A stretch of DNA of 54,848 nt, taken from NCBI RefSeq assembly GCF_000293785.1, contig NZ_AKZI01000043.1, positions 1 to 54,848 of the forward strand, given 5' to 3'. This document shows positions 43,665-54,521 of the stretch, one piece after another. Numbering within the stretch: position 1 is the first letter of the stretch; every line of letters begins with the position of its first letter. The position numbers were made by a program, and so were the translations under genes. Source of the DNA: Rhodovulum sp. PH10 (GTDB taxonomy: Bacteria; Pseudomonadota; Alphaproteobacteria; Rhizobiales; Xanthobacteraceae). The notes below the pieces were generated by a model that searched no databases, was not told the DNA's origin, and saw nothing but the letters and a program-made list of their open reading frames with translations.

Positions 43665-43686
43665 CCGGCATTAAGGTTAATGCCGG
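43665..43686. repeat. Perfect inverted repeat upstream of the outer-membrane protein gene
   Basis: CCGGCATTAA and TTAATGCCGG are perfect ten-base arms with a GG spacer, 54 bases before the omp start. The AT centre is unlike a terminator stem; it looks like a regulator site or could close the transcript of the small upstream gene. Confidence 0.65.
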
Positions 43687-43740
43687 ATCATCTCGACCGG
43701 TCGCGCAGTTCCCGCGCGACCCGGATCGAGGATGCGTCCC

Positions 43741-44592
43741 ATGCGTTTCGCCGGATTTCGTTTTGCCGGTCTTTGCGGGCTGTGTGGATTGGTCGTCGCC
43801 CTCGCCACGCCCGCATTCGGCGCCGACATGCCGTTCCTGCGCGGCTCGCGGGGATTCCTTCCGAGCACGCCGCATTATTTCGACTGGGGCGGCGTGTATG
43901 TCGGCGGGCAGGGCGGCTACTCCTCCGGCAGCGCCGATTTCTCACAAGGCACCGGCGATCTGGTCTCCTACATCCTGCGCAACACGACCATCGAGAACGA
44001 GGCACAGGTGTCGTCCTGGACGACGCTGCCGACCAAGAACGGCATGACCAGCACGAGCTGGGGCGGCTTCGTCGGATTCAACGCGCAGTTCGACGATGCG
44101 GTGATCGGCATCGAGGCGAACTATAGCCGCGTCGACATGCAGGCCGTGGCGAGCGATTCCCTCGAACGTTCCTATCAGACGTCGGATCAGTATTTTTATA
44201 ACGTCGCGCTCGGCAGCACCGCCGGCGTCAAGCTCTCCGATATCGGCACGTTGCGTGCGCGTGGTGGCTGGGCGGCGTCCTGGTACATGCCGTACGCGTT
44301 CGGTGGCCTCGCGGTCGCACGGGCCGACGTGGAGCGGTCGGCGACGGTGGAGCTGCAGGCGGTCGATCTGTCGGGCACCGGTCGACCGAATCTCGGGCTC
44401 GGCCCGGTGACGCGGATCGACAATCGCTCGGACGTCTACGCCTTCGGCTGGACGGTCGGCGCCGGTATCGACGTCGCGCTGATGGCCAATCTGTTTCTTC
44501 GCGCGGAGTACGAGTATGTGCGCTTCGGCGACATCGAAGGCACGGAAGTGTCGATCAACTCGGTGCGCGGCGGCCTCGGCCTGAAGTTCTGA
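43741..44592 (+). CDS. Outer-membrane beta-barrel protein
   Basis: A 283-aa protein with a signal peptide (GLCGLVVALATPAFGADM) and an eight-strand porin-like barrel pattern (WGGVYVGGQGGYSSGSADF, WGGFVGFNAQFDD, FLRAEYEYVRFGD), ending in the C-terminal Phe (GLGLKF) that the BAM machinery recognises. It resembles the Omp25/31-like surface proteins of Hyphomicrobiales. Two starts are nine bases apart; MRFAGFRF (43741) is chosen since GAGG is placed best for it. Confidence 0.9.
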   Translation: MRFAGFRFAGLCGLCGLVVALATPAFGADMPFLRGSRGFLPSTPHYFDWGGVYVGGQGGYSSGSADFSQGTGDLVSYILRNTTIENEAQVSSWTTLPTKNGMTSTSWGGFVGFNAQFDDAVIGIEANYSRVDMQAVASDSLERSYQTSDQYFYNVALGSTAGVKLSDIGTLRARGGWAASWYMPYAFGGLAVARADVERSATVELQAVDLSGTGRPNLGLGPVTRIDNRSDVYAFGWTVGAGIDVALMANLFLRAEYEYVRFGDIEGTEVSINSVRGGLGLKF

Positions 44593-44617
44593 TACCAACG
44601 GCGGATGACTTTGATCC

Positions 44618-44660
44618 GTCATCCTTCGAGGCCCGGCTTCGCCGGGCGCCTCAGGGTGAC
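44618..44660. repeat. Extragenic palindromic (REP-like) element, copy 3
   Basis: GTCATCCTTCGAGGC faces GCCTCAGGGTGAC, with an inner stem CCCGGC-TTC-GCCGGG. It is the clearest full-length copy, downstream of the outer-membrane gene. The remainder of the 400-base gap to serC has no gene. Confidence 0.75.
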
Positions 44661-44766
44661 GGGGAGAGTCGCTTTCAGCACCGTTGATATGATTTGTTTC
44701 CGCCGAACGCTCGGCCGGCGGTCCGGCTTTCGAACAAACAAACGGATGTCGCTTTCGACGTGATGG

Positions 44767-44790
44767 ATGCGCGGGTCGAAGCCCGCGCAT
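44767..44790. repeat. Inverted repeat, nine-base arms
   Basis: ATGCGCGGG and CCCGCGCAT are perfect arms with TCGAAG between, flanked by GTGATGG and GACGGAC. This belongs to a second class of intergenic hairpin; it may be the terminator of the outer-membrane gene. Confidence 0.5.
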
Positions 44791-44956
44791 GACGGACGGA
44801 AGCCGCCCCGGCTCCGCCGGTCGCTCCCCGGTCGCCACCCGTCGCCGTGTCTGTTCCCGCCTCGTCCGCCACCCGTCATCCGAAAAATTTTCAGCGCTCA
44901 TTGTCCACCGAGGGTTGACTCGGAACCCGCACTCTCATATTGCCGCGGACGGGACA

Positions 44957-45001
44957 CCCCTCCCCACCGAGGGGCGCCTATCTGAAAGGGTAGATACAAT
45001 G
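44957..45001 (+). promoter_or_regulatory. Candidate serC RNA motif (leader of serC)
   Basis: Two hairpins stand right before the start codon: CCCCTC-CCCACC-GAGGGG, then TATCT-GAAAGGGT-AGATA, whose loop holds the ribosome binding site AAAGGG two bases before the closing arm and seven from ATG. The serC motif of alphaproteobacteria (Rfam serC) has just this location and two-stem organisation. It probably controls serC translation; the ligand or protein is not known. Confidence 0.6.
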
Positions 45002-46168
45002 AGCGATATTCCCGCCGCGCGTCCGCGCGTGCCGCATTTTTCTTCCGGCCCCTGCGCCAAGCGCCCGGGCTGGACCCTCGAAAACCTGAAGGACGCGGCG
45101 CTCGGCCGCTCGCATCGCGCCAAGCTCGGCAAGGCCAAGCTGGAGCGGGCGATCACGCTCACGCGTGAGATCCTCCAAATCCCTGCCGACTATCGCATCG
45201 GCATCGTCCCGGCCTCCGATACCGGCGCGGTCGAGATGGCGATGTGGTCGCTGCTCGGCGCCCGCCCGGTCACCATGCTGGCCTGGGAGTCGTTCGGCGA
45301 AGGCTGGGTGACCGACGTCACCAAGCAGCTGAAGCTGCCGAACGTCACGGCGATGACCGCCGCCTATGGCGAGCTGCCCGATCTCACGAAGGTCGACTGG
45401 TCGAACGACGTGGTGTTCACCTGGAACGGCACGACCTCGGGCGTGCGCGTGCCGAACGCCGACTGGATCGCCGCCGACCGTGAAGGTCTTTCGATCTGCG
45501 ACGCCACCTCGGCGGCGTTCGCGCAAGCGCTCGACTGGCAAAAGCTCGATGTCGTCACCTACTCCTGGCAGAAGGTGTTGGGCGGCGAGGCGGCGCACGG
45601 CATGCTGATCCTGTCGCCGCGCGCGGTCGAGCGCCTCGAGACCTACAAGCCGGCCTGGCCGCTGCCGAAGATCTTCCGGCTCACCAAGGGCGGCAAGCTG
45701 ATCGAGGGCATCTTCAAGGGCGAGACGATCAACACCCCGTCGATGCTGTGCGTCGAGGATTACATCGACGCGCTCGAATGGGCGGGCTCGATCGGCGGGC
45801 TCGGCGCGCTGATGGCGCGGGCCGACGCCAATGCGGCGGCGATCGCCGAATGGGTGGCGCGCACGCCGTGGATCGATTTCCTCGCCGCCGATCCGGCGAT
45901 CCGCTCCAACACCTCGGTGTGCCTGAAGGTGGTCGACTCCGACGTGACGGCGCTGCCGGCCGACCAGCAGGCGGCGTTCGCGAAAGCGCTCGCCTCGGCG
46001 GTCGAGAAGGAAGGCGCCGGCTACGACATCGGCTCGTATCGCGATGCCCCTCCGGGCCTGCGCATCTGGTGCGGCGCCACCGTCGATACCGAGGACGTCG
46101 TGCTGCTGACGCAGTGGCTCGACTGGGCGTTTGCAAAGGCCAAGGCGGCACTGCCCAAGGCGGCGTGA
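44999..46168 (+). CDS. serC: Phosphoserine transaminase
   Basis: A 389-aa PLP enzyme for step two of serine synthesis, 3-phosphohydroxypyruvate to phosphoserine. The PLP lysine is in [10 protein letters not shown]. The N-terminal [16 protein letters not shown] marks the Methanosarcina-type SerC branch common in alphaproteobacteria. Translation begins within the second hairpin's shadow, two bases after its closing arm. serA follows on the same strand after 201 bases holding two REP elements. Confidence 0.95.
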   Translation: MSDIPAARPRVPHFSSGPCAKRPGWTLENLKDAALGRSHRAKLGKAKLERAITLTREILQIPADYRIGIVPASDTGAVEMAMWSLLGARPVTMLAWESFGEGWVTDVTKQLKLPNVTAMTAAYGELPDLTKVDWSNDVVFTWNGTTSGVRVPNADWIAADREGLSICDATSAAFAQALDWQKLDVVTYSWQKVLGGEAAHGMLILSPRAVERLETYKPAWPLPKIFRLTKGGKLIEGIFKGETINTPSMLCVEDYIDALEWAGSIGGLGALMARADANAAAIAEWVARTPWIDFLAADPAIRSNTSVCLKVVDSDVTALPADQQAAFAKALASAVEKEGAGYDIGSYRDAPPGLRIWCGATVDTEDVVLLTQWLDWAFAKAKAALPKAA

Positions 46169-46187
46169 ACCTCGCCCGCGGCATCGA

Positions 46188-46236
46188 CCCGTCACCCTGA
46201 GGTGGCCGCCGTAGGCGGCCCTCGAAGGGCGACGGG
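46188..46236. repeat. Extragenic palindromic (REP-like) element, copy 4
   Basis: CCCGTCACCCTGAGG faces CCTCGAAGGGCGACGGG, inner stem GGCCGCC-GTA-GGCGGCC. It follows the serC stop by 19 bases and is in the opposite orientation to copy 5. Confidence 0.72.
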
Positions 46237-46304
46237 CCCCGACCTCGATGGTTCGAGATCGTCGTAAAGATTCGTTTCAATCGGCAGACGCCGGCATCGG
46301 CCGT

Positions 46305-46343
46305 TCATCCTTCGAGGCTCGCTACGCTCGCACCTCAGGATGA
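46305..46343. repeat. Extragenic palindromic (REP-like) element, copy 5
   Basis: TCATCCTTCGAGG faces CCTCAGGATGA, inner stem around CTCGCTACGCTCG. It ends 26 bases before the serA start. With copy 4 in inverse orientation it makes a pair (BIME-like) in the serC-serA gap, which could lower read-through into serA. Confidence 0.75.
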
Positions 46344-46369
46344 CGGTTCACCGTCACAGGACACTCACC

Positions 46370-47956
46370 ATGGCTCCCCGCGTTCTCATTTCCGACGCGC
46401 TGTCTCCCGCCGCCGTGCAGATCTTCAAGGATCGCGGCATCGAGGTCGACTTCCAGCCGGCGCTCGGCAAGGACAAGGACAAGCTCGCCGAGATCATCGG
46501 CGACTATGACGGCCTCGCCATCCGCTCGGCCACCAAGGTGACGCCGAAGATCATCGAGAAGGCGAAGAACCTGAAGGTGATCGGCCGCGCCGGTATCGGC
46601 GTCGACAATGTCGACATTCCGGCCGCGACCGCCAAGGGCATCATCGTGATGAACACGCCCTTCGGCAACTCGATCACCACCGCCGAGCACGCGATCACCA
46701 TGATGCTCTCGCTCGCGCGTGAAATCCCGCAGGCCGATGCCTCCACGCAAGCCGGCAAGTGGGAGAAGAACCGCTTCATGGGCGTCGAGATCACCGGCAA
46801 GACGCTCGGCATCATCGGCTGCGGCAATATCGGCTCGATCGTCGCCGACCGCGGCCACGGCCTGAAGATGAAGGTGATCGCCTTCGATCCGTTCCTCTCG
46901 CCGGATCGCGCGGTGGCGCTCGGGGTGGAGAAGGTCGAGCTGCCGGAGCTGTTTCGCCGCGCCGACTTCATCACGCTGCACACGCCGCTCACCGACAAGA
47001 CGCGCAACATCGTCAATGCCGAGGCGATCGCCTCGATGAAGAAGGGCGTGCGCATCATCAACTGCGCGCGTGGCGGGCTGGTCGACGAGCAGGCGCTGCG
47101 GGCGGCGCTCGATTCCGGTCACGTCGCGGGCGCGGCGTTCGACGTGTTCACCGAGGAGCCGGCCACCAAGAACGTCTTGTTCGGCCATCCGCACGTGATC
47201 TGCACGCCGCATCTCGGCGCCTCCACCACGGAAGCGCAGGAGAACGTCGCGCTGCAGGTCGCCGAGCAGATGTCGGACTATCTGCTCGCGGGCGCCATCT
47301 CCAACGCGGTCAACTTCCCGTCGATCAGCGCCGAGGAGGCGCCTAAGCTCAAGCCGATGGTCGAGCTCGCGGAAAAGCTCGGCTCGTTCGCCGGCCAGCT
47401 GACCGAGACCGGGCTCGTGAAGGTGCAGCTGATCTACGAGGGTCAGGTCGCCAACATGAACACCAAGGCGCTCACCTCCGCCGCGGTCGCCGGCCTGCTG
47501 CGGCCGATGCTGCAGGACGTCAACTTCGTCTCGGCGCCGGTGATGGCCAAGGAACGCGGCATCGTCATCGAGGAGGTCACCCGCGAGGCGGAGACCGACT
47601 ACGAGAGTTTGATCACCGTCACCGTGGTGACCGAGCGGCGCGAGCGCAGCGTGTCCGGCACGGTGTTCGCCGACGGCCGCCCGCGCATCGTCAACATCAA
47701 GGGCATGCGGGTCGACGCCGAGTTCGGCAAGTCGATGCTGTACGTGACGAACTTCGACAAGCCCGGCTTCATCGGCCGGTTCGCGTCGCTGCTCGGCGAG
47801 GCCGGCATCAACATCGCGACCTTCAATCTCGGCCGTGACGAGCTGGGCGGCAACGCCATCGCGCTGGTCGAGGTCGACGGCCCGGTGCCGCAGGATCTGC
47901 TCGACAAGGTGCAGGCGCTGCCGAACGTCCAGCAGGCGCGCCCGCTGAAGTTCTGA
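46370..47956 (+). CDS. serA: D-3-phosphoglycerate dehydrogenase
   Basis: A 528-aa first enzyme of the serine pathway, oxidising 3-phosphoglycerate. N-terminal catalytic half with Rossmann motif GIIGCGNIG (about residues 148-155), catalytic Arg in NCARGGLVDE, His in TPHLGAST. Then the allosteric substrate-binding segment (TSAAVAGLLRPML), and a C-terminal ACT domain near residues 450-528 (LGEAGINIATFNLGR), the place of serine feedback. The start at MAPRVLIS matches the family; an ATG 30 bases upstream gives an unconserved extension. Second gene of serCA. Confidence 0.95.
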   Translation: MAPRVLISDALSPAAVQIFKDRGIEVDFQPALGKDKDKLAEIIGDYDGLAIRSATKVTPKIIEKAKNLKVIGRAGIGVDNVDIPAATAKGIIVMNTPFGNSITTAEHAITMMLSLAREIPQADASTQAGKWEKNRFMGVEITGKTLGIIGCGNIGSIVADRGHGLKMKVIAFDPFLSPDRAVALGVEKVELPELFRRADFITLHTPLTDKTRNIVNAEAIASMKKGVRIINCARGGLVDEQALRAALDSGHVAGAAFDVFTEEPATKNVLFGHPHVICTPHLGASTTEAQENVALQVAEQMSDYLLAGAISNAVNFPSISAEEAPKLKPMVELAEKLGSFAGQLTETGLVKVQLIYEGQVANMNTKALTSAAVAGLLRPMLQDVNFVSAPVMAKERGIVIEEVTREAETDYESLITVTVVTERRERSVSGTVFADGRPRIVNIKGMRVDAEFGKSMLYVTNFDKPGFIGRFASLLGEAGINIATFNLGRDELGGNAIALVEVDGPVPQDLLDKVQALPNVQQARPLKF

Positions 47957-47992
47957 GGACGTCGCGAGCGCCGGTCCGGGGCCCCGTGCTTC

Positions 47993-48053
47993 GGGCCGGT
48001 GCGCCTCCGGCGCGGGGGGCCGGTGCGCCTCCGGCGCGGGGGGCCGGTGCGCC
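47993..48053. repeat. 24-bp tandem repeat, about 2.5 copies
   Basis: GGGCCGGTGCGCCTCCGGCG plus CGGG is repeated exactly, then a third partial copy reaches GGGCCGGTGCGCC. The spacer lies between serA and the chemoreceptor gene. A GC-rich hairpin-capable array, with an AT-rich stretch and the chemoreceptor promoter following. Confidence 0.8.
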
Positions 48054-48202
48054 GGACGGCGAAGCAGGTGCGCCGGGCGGCGCGGGCATGCGCACTCGCG
48101 CTTACCGTTTTAGTCGCCGAAATTCACCATTCGAAAATTCATTGCGAATTATATCCGGTGGGGAAAGCTCTGCTTAAGCGTCCCCGGTCCGGAGAATATC
48201 AG

Positions 48203-49705
48203 ATGTTTCCCTTCACCCGCTCGAGTGCGTCGGCCGCTACGCTCGCAGCGATCGATCGTTCGCACGCCGTCATCGAGTTTCAGATGGACGGCACGGTGAT
48301 CACGGCCAACCAGAACTTTCTAAATCTGATGGGCTATGATCTGGCGGAGGTGAAGGGACGTCACCACCGCATGTTCGTCGATCCGGCCTTCGCCGAGAGC
48401 CCCGCCTATCGCGAGTTCTGGACGAAGCTCGCGGGCGGCGAGCCGCAGACCGGGCAGTTCGAGCGGATCGGCAAGGGCGGCCGCGAGGTGTGGCTCGAGG
48501 CCTCCTACGATCCGGTGCTCGGCGCCGGCGGCAAGCCGATGAAGGTGGTGAAGATCGCCACCGACATCACCGCGCCCAAGAGGGAGCATGCCGAGCTGCT
48601 CGCCAAGGTGAACGCCATCCAGCGCTCGCAGGCGACGATCGAGTTCGCCCTCGACGGCACGGTGATCACGGCCAACGAGAACTTCCTGAAGGTCCTGGGC
48701 TATTCGCTCGGCGAGATCGTCGGCAAGCACCATTCGATGTTCGTCGAGGAGGCCTATCGGGCGAGCGCGGACTACAGGGAGTTCTGGGCGGCGCTCAATC
48801 GCGGCGAGTACCGCGCGGCGCAGTATCTGCGGATCGGCAAGGGCGGCCGCGAGGTGTGGATCGAGGCGTCCTACAACCCGATCTTCGACACCAAGGGGCG
48901 GCCCTACAAGGTCGTCAAGTTCGCCACCGACCTGTCCGCCCGCAAGGCCGCCAACGCGAAACTCGCCGACGACTTCGAGACCGGCGTCAAGGCGCTGGTC
49001 GATCGCGTCGCGGCGGCCGCGAGCGGCATGCAGCAGGCGGCGCAATCGCTCGCCGCCTCCGCCGAGGAGACCAACGCGCAGTCCTCCACCATGGCGGCGG
49101 CGTCGGAGGAGCTGACCTGCTCGGTCGGCGAGATCTCGCGCCAGCTCGGCGAGGCGACGAAGATCATCGCCGTCGCGGTCGACGAGGCGTCGAAGTCCGA
49201 TCGCACGGTCGGCGAGCTGGTGCAGGCGGCCGAGACGGTCGGCGAGGTGACCCAGACGATCGCCCAGATCGCCGCCCAGACCAACCTGCTGGCGTTGAAC
49301 GCCACCATCGAGGCGGCCAGGGCCGGCGAGGCCGGCAAGGGGTTTGCCGTGGTGGCGCAGGAGGTGAAGCAGCTCGCCACCCAGACCGCGACCGCCACCG
49401 GCGAGATCGAGCAGCAGATCCACGGCATCCAGGATTCGAGCAAGACCACCGCCTCGGCGATCCAGGAGATCGCCCGCGTGATCGCCCGGATCAGCGAGGT
49501 GAACGGCTCGATCTCCGGCGCCATCCAGGAGCAGTCGTCGGCCACCCGCGAGGTCTCGGCGAACATCGGCGGCGTCCAGCAGGCGGCCGAGGAGACCGGG
49601 CGCTCGTCGGCCACGCTGCTCGAGGAATCGACCGTTCTGCGCACCCGCGCGGCCGAGCTCGGCGAGCGGGTGGACGATTTTCTGCACGCCGTCCGGGCGA
49701 TGTAG
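48203..49705 (+). CDS. Soluble chemoreceptor with two PAS domains
   Basis: A 500-aa methyl-accepting chemotaxis protein without membrane segments: PAS1 (about 15-120), PAS2 (137-242), and the MCP signalling domain (260-500) with hairpin tip [20 protein letters not shown]. The PAS domains are near-identical duplicates: [12 protein letters not shown] and MDGTVITAN in both, and 24 identical bases, 366 bases apart. It binds CheA/CheW in the cytoplasm; the PAS ligand may be FAD or heme, or none. GGAG precedes the ATG. No che genes are near. Confidence 0.92.
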   Translation: MFPFTRSSASAATLAAIDRSHAVIEFQMDGTVITANQNFLNLMGYDLAEVKGRHHRMFVDPAFAESPAYREFWTKLAGGEPQTGQFERIGKGGREVWLEASYDPVLGAGGKPMKVVKIATDITAPKREHAELLAKVNAIQRSQATIEFALDGTVITANENFLKVLGYSLGEIVGKHHSMFVEEAYRASADYREFWAALNRGEYRAAQYLRIGKGGREVWIEASYNPIFDTKGRPYKVVKFATDLSARKAANAKLADDFETGVKALVDRVAAAASGMQQAAQSLAASAEETNAQSSTMAAASEELTCSVGEISRQLGEATKIIAVAVDEASKSDRTVGELVQAAETVGEVTQTIAQIAAQTNLLALNATIEAARAGEAGKGFAVVAQEVKQLATQTATATGEIEQQIHGIQDSSKTTASAIQEIARVIARISEVNGSISGAIQEQSSATREVSANIGGVQQAAEETGRSSATLLEESTVLRTRAAELGERVDDFLHAVRAM

Positions 49706-49741
49706 CCGTCCCGGCGGTTCTCTTCCGGGTGGCGCCCCGGC

Positions 49742-50347
49742 TCACGGGTCGGGGCGGGGCCGGAAGGTGACCACCCGGTAGAGATAGAGGACGGCGAGGG
49801 CGGCGAGGACGGCGCTGGTGACCGGATCGAGCCAGGCCGCGACCGCCCCGTAGCGCGCGCCGAGCAGATAGCCGGCGGCGGCGAGCAGCGCCGACCACAG
49901 CCCGGTCCCGATCGCCGAGAAGGCGAGGAAGCGCGGCAGCGGCATCGCCGCGATGCCGGCCGGCACCGAGATCAGCGTCCGCACCGTCGGCACCAGCCGG
50001 CCGATCAGAACGGCCTGGCCGCAATGGCGGCGGAACCACCGGGTCGCCGCGTCGATCTCGTGCGGCGCCACCGTCAGCCATCGGCCGTGCCGGGCGGCGA
50101 GCCGCTTCAGCCGGTCCTCCCCGAGCCACCGCCCGGCAAAATACCAGACCAGCGCGCCGGCGACCGAGCCCACCGTGCCGGCCGCCACCACGCCGGCGAG
50201 GCCGAGCTCGCCGCGCGCCGCCGCAAAACCCGCGAGCGGCATGATCAGCTCGGACGGGATCGGCGGAAACACGTTCTCGAGCAGCATCAGCAGCGCGATG
50301 CCGAGATAGCCGGTGTCGCCCACGAAGGTCTCGATCCAGTCGAACAC
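49742..50347 (-). CDS. DedA family membrane protein
   Basis: A 201-aa inner-membrane protein of the DedA/SNARE-associated family. Landmarks: FVGDTGYLGIALLMLLENVFPPIPSE (LENVFPPIPSE is the family hallmark), the GRLVPTVRTLISVPAG motif, and AAGYLLGARYG. DedA proteins flip undecaprenyl phosphate or phospholipids. A GTG start was chosen, with GGGAGG eight bases upstream; an ATG at 50383 would give an Arg-rich extension. It is convergent with the soluble chemoreceptor gene. Confidence 0.9.
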   Translation of the reverse strand: MFDWIETFVGDTGYLGIALLMLLENVFPPIPSELIMPLAGFAAARGELGLAGVVAAGTVGSVAGALVWYFAGRWLGEDRLKRLAARHGRWLTVAPHEIDAATRWFRRHCGQAVLIGRLVPTVRTLISVPAGIAAMPLPRFLAFSAIGTGLWSALLAAAGYLLGARYGAVAAWLDPVTSAVLAALAVLYLYRVVTFRPRPDP

Positions 50348-50516
50348 GGCGCACCTCCCGTCGTGTCCGGGAGCAACGCGCACGGCGGCCGAACGATCGA
50401 GGCGGCGCGAAAGCGCCGCAGGCGGCGGGATCGTGCGCGCGGGACGGGGAGGGCGCGGCGCGGGGCGCGGACCGCGAAAGGGACGGGCGGACGGGAAAGG
50501 CGCTCGCCCCCGCCCG

Positions 50517-52667
50517 TCATCCGGCCCGGACGGACCGCAGAAACGTCCCGACCTCGGTCTTGAGCCGGCTGCTTTCGCCCGACAGCGAGCGGGCGGCGTG
50601 GAGCACGTGGCTCGAGGCCGCGCCGGTGTCGCTGGCGCCGCGCTCGACCTCGGCGATGTTGCTGCTCACCTCGACGGTTCCGCGGGCGGCGCCCTGGACG
50701 TTGCGCGAAATCTCCATCGTCGCCGCGCTCTGCTGCTGCACCGCGGCGGCGATGCTCGACGAGATCTCCGACAGGCGGCCGATGGTGCCGACGATCGCCT
50801 TGATGGCGTCGACCGAGTCGCGGGTCGCCGCCTGCATGCCGGAGATCTGGGCGGCGATCTCGCCGGTCGCCTTGCCGGTCTGGGCGGCGAGCGCCTTCAC
50901 CTCCTGCGCCACCACCGCAAAGCCCTTTCCCGCTTCCCCGGCCCTGGCCGCCTCGATGGTGGCGTTCAAGGCCAACAAGTTGGTCTGCTCGGCGACCGCG
51001 GTGATCAACTGCACGACGTCGCCGATCCGCTGGGCGGCGAGCGACAGCTCGGCGACCCGCGCATTGGTGCCGTGGGCCTGCTCGACCGCGCCTTCGGCGA
51101 TGCGGGCGGACTCCTGCACCTGCCGGCCGATCTCGTCGATCGAGGAGGTCATCTCCTCGCTCGCCGAGGCGACCGACTGGACGTTGCCGGAGGCCCGCTC
51201 GGCGGCGGCCACCACCACCTTGGTGACGTCCTGCGACCGCTCGGCGGTTTCTGCGAGCGTGTGGGCGGCGGCCTCGAGCTCGGCTGCGGCGGCGGAGACG
51301 GTCTCGATCACCTCGCCGAGCGTGCCCTCGAAGTCGGTCGCGATCTTGTTCATCTCGCGCTTGCGCTGCTGGGTGACGCGGCGTTCCGTGTCCTCCTGCC
51401 GCTCCCGCTCGAAGCCGAGCTTCGACTGCATCGCCAGGATGTTGCGCAACGCTTGGCCGATCTCGTCGTCGCGCTTGATGACGATCCGTCCGGTCAAGTC
51501 GGCACGGGCGATCCGGTCCATCGCGGCGTTGAGGCGGGCGAGCGGGCGCAGCGTCGCCTGGATGGTGCGCAGGCCGAGCCAGCCACCATAGCCGAGGCCG
51601 GCGAGCAGCAGCACCACGACGGTGACGAGGGCGGCGCCGAATTCCTGCCGCGACGCGTCGTACTGGACCTTCGCCTCCTTCCTCTGGATCGCCACCAGCG
51701 TGTCGAGGTCCGTCTTGGCGGCGGCGAACAGCTCGGCCGCCGGGCTGGTCAGCAGCGCGGCGAGGTCGTCCCATCGCTTCGCATCCGCCAGAGCGAGGCC
51801 GGGCCTTATCGCCTGCTCGACATAGGCGGTGCGGCGCGCCGCGAAGGCGTCGGCGGTCGTCTTCTCCTCGGGGGTGAGATAAGTCAGCAGGTACTCGTTC
51901 CACACCGCGGTGATGCCGGCGATGTTGCCATCGATTCGCTCGCGCAACGACGACACCGGCTTGCCGGCGCGCCCGTCGGCGAGCGCCGTGTGGAGGGCGA
52001 TCGCGCTGTCGCGCATACGGTCGTCGATCTCGTACAGCTGGCCGAGCGGCACCACCCGGTCCTCGAAGATCGACTTCATTCGAACATTGTTGGCCCAGCC
52101 GGCCCAGAGGGTGGTGGCGCCGACCATCAGGATGACGGTGGCCAGCATCACCACGAGCGTGGTGAGGCGCGCCTTCAGCGAGCGGGTGAAGAAGGAGAGC
52201 CGGTCGAACACCGAGCGCTCGCGCAGGATGCCGCCGGTCAGCGTGTAGCCGTGCGGCTCGCCGGCGTTCATTTTCGCATAGACGCGCTCCGCCTCCTCGC
52301 GCTGCTCGGCGGCGAGCCTGGTGCGGATCGACATGTAGCCGGTGATCTCGCCGTTCGCCCAGACCGGCGTCACGCTGGCGAGCACCCAATAATAGTCGCC
52401 GTTCTTGCGGCGGTTCTTCACCGCGCCGGCCCACGGCTTGCCGGCCTTCAGCGTGTCCCACAGATCGGCGAACGCCGCCGGCGGCATGTCGGGATGGCGC
52501 ACGATGTTGTGCGGCTGGCCGGTCAGCTCCTCCTCGGAGAAGCCGGAGACCTCGACGAAAGTTTCGTTGAAATAGACGAGCTTGCCCTGGGTGTCGGTCC
52601 GCGAGACGATCAGCACGTCGTCGGCGATCGGGTACTCGATGGACGTCACCGGCAGATTCTTGCGCAT
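50517..52667 (-). CDS. Aer-like chemoreceptor with PAS, HAMP and MCP domains
   Basis: A 716-aa receptor. An N-terminal PAS domain of Aer type (about 15-120: [29 protein letters not shown]) precedes TM1 (168-190), a periplasmic four-helix-type sensor region, TM2 (about 342-364), HAMP (to about 417) and the MCP tail with [19 protein letters not shown]. Aer binds FAD and reports redox or oxygen. The extracytoplasmic domain between TM1 and TM2 makes it a hybrid of energy and ligand sensing. Divergent from purA by 360 bases. Confidence 0.93.
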   Translation of the reverse strand: MRKNLPVTSIEYPIADDVLIVSRTDTQGKLVYFNETFVEVSGFSEEELTGQPHNIVRHPDMPPAAFADLWDTLKAGKPWAGAVKNRRKNGDYYWVLASVTPVWANGEITGYMSIRTRLAAEQREEAERVYAKMNAGEPHGYTLTGGILRERSVFDRLSFFTRSLKARLTTLVVMLATVILMVGATTLWAGWANNVRMKSIFEDRVVPLGQLYEIDDRMRDSAIALHTALADGRAGKPVSSLRERIDGNIAGITAVWNEYLLTYLTPEEKTTADAFAARRTAYVEQAIRPGLALADAKRWDDLAALLTSPAAELFAAAKTDLDTLVAIQRKEAKVQYDASRQEFGAALVTVVVLLLAGLGYGGWLGLRTIQATLRPLARLNAAMDRIARADLTGRIVIKRDDEIGQALRNILAMQSKLGFERERQEDTERRVTQQRKREMNKIATDFEGTLGEVIETVSAAAAELEAAAHTLAETAERSQDVTKVVVAAAERASGNVQSVASASEEMTSSIDEIGRQVQESARIAEGAVEQAHGTNARVAELSLAAQRIGDVVQLITAVAEQTNLLALNATIEAARAGEAGKGFAVVAQEVKALAAQTGKATGEIAAQISGMQAATRDSVDAIKAIVGTIGRLSEISSSIAAAVQQQSAATMEISRNVQGAARGTVEVSSNIAEVERGASDTGAASSHVLHAARSLSGESSRLKTEVGTFLRSVRAG

Positions 52668-53027
52668 GGTCGTTTCCGTCTGGCTTCGGGCACCTGTGGC
52701 CGGGGAGGGAGAGCGGCACGCGGTGGCCCGCCGGAACGCCGAGGCGGCGCCGGCTCGCTCGACTGTGCGGGGCGTCGCTGTCGTTTGCGTTAATTTGATT
52801 AAACGGCACGCGTAAGTAGTAACACCTCGGCGGGCGGTCGCCGCGCCATCGCGATACCGGCCGCGGCCGGGCGGTGTTTCCCGCGGCGCAAGCGCGCGCG
52901 AACGGGGCGCAAATCCGGGCCGTCCTTGCCTCCCACCGATTCCTCGAGTAAGCCGGAGGCCGATTGCCGATTGCGCCGATCCCCCGGGCGCCGAGACGTC
53001 GGCAGCGACCGTCGGACAAGGAATCTC
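52668..53027. other. Divergent intergenic region between chemoreceptor and purA
   Basis: No gene in 360 bases. An AT-rich dyad TTAAT-TTG-ATTAA at 52790-52802 sits in a short AT-rich stretch (GTTTGCGTTAATTTGATTAA), a likely promoter element or regulator site for the receptor gene. The purA start has AAGGAA six bases upstream. Confidence 0.45.
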
Positions 53028-54320
<1,293 letters not shown>

Positions 54321-54521
54321 TGATCCGGGTCCGACATTCGCCTCCCGTCGCCGCCTTCTCGGGGGCGGATGTCGGCCTCGCAGGACCGCTGGCACCCGGA
54401 GAGTCCGAGTGGAGCTTCGAAGTCGACGGGCGAGATCTTCCGGGCGGCCGGCCAGAGCTCGACGGTCGAATTCGCTCGACGAGCGTGAGGGCGACGCGCG
54501 GCGCACTGACGGCGGGAGCCG

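Noticed and set aside
50313-52793. Plus-strand ORF of 826 codons opposite the Aer-like receptor
   Set aside because: Shadow ORF; the minus-strand reading shows PAS, HAMP and MCP domains.
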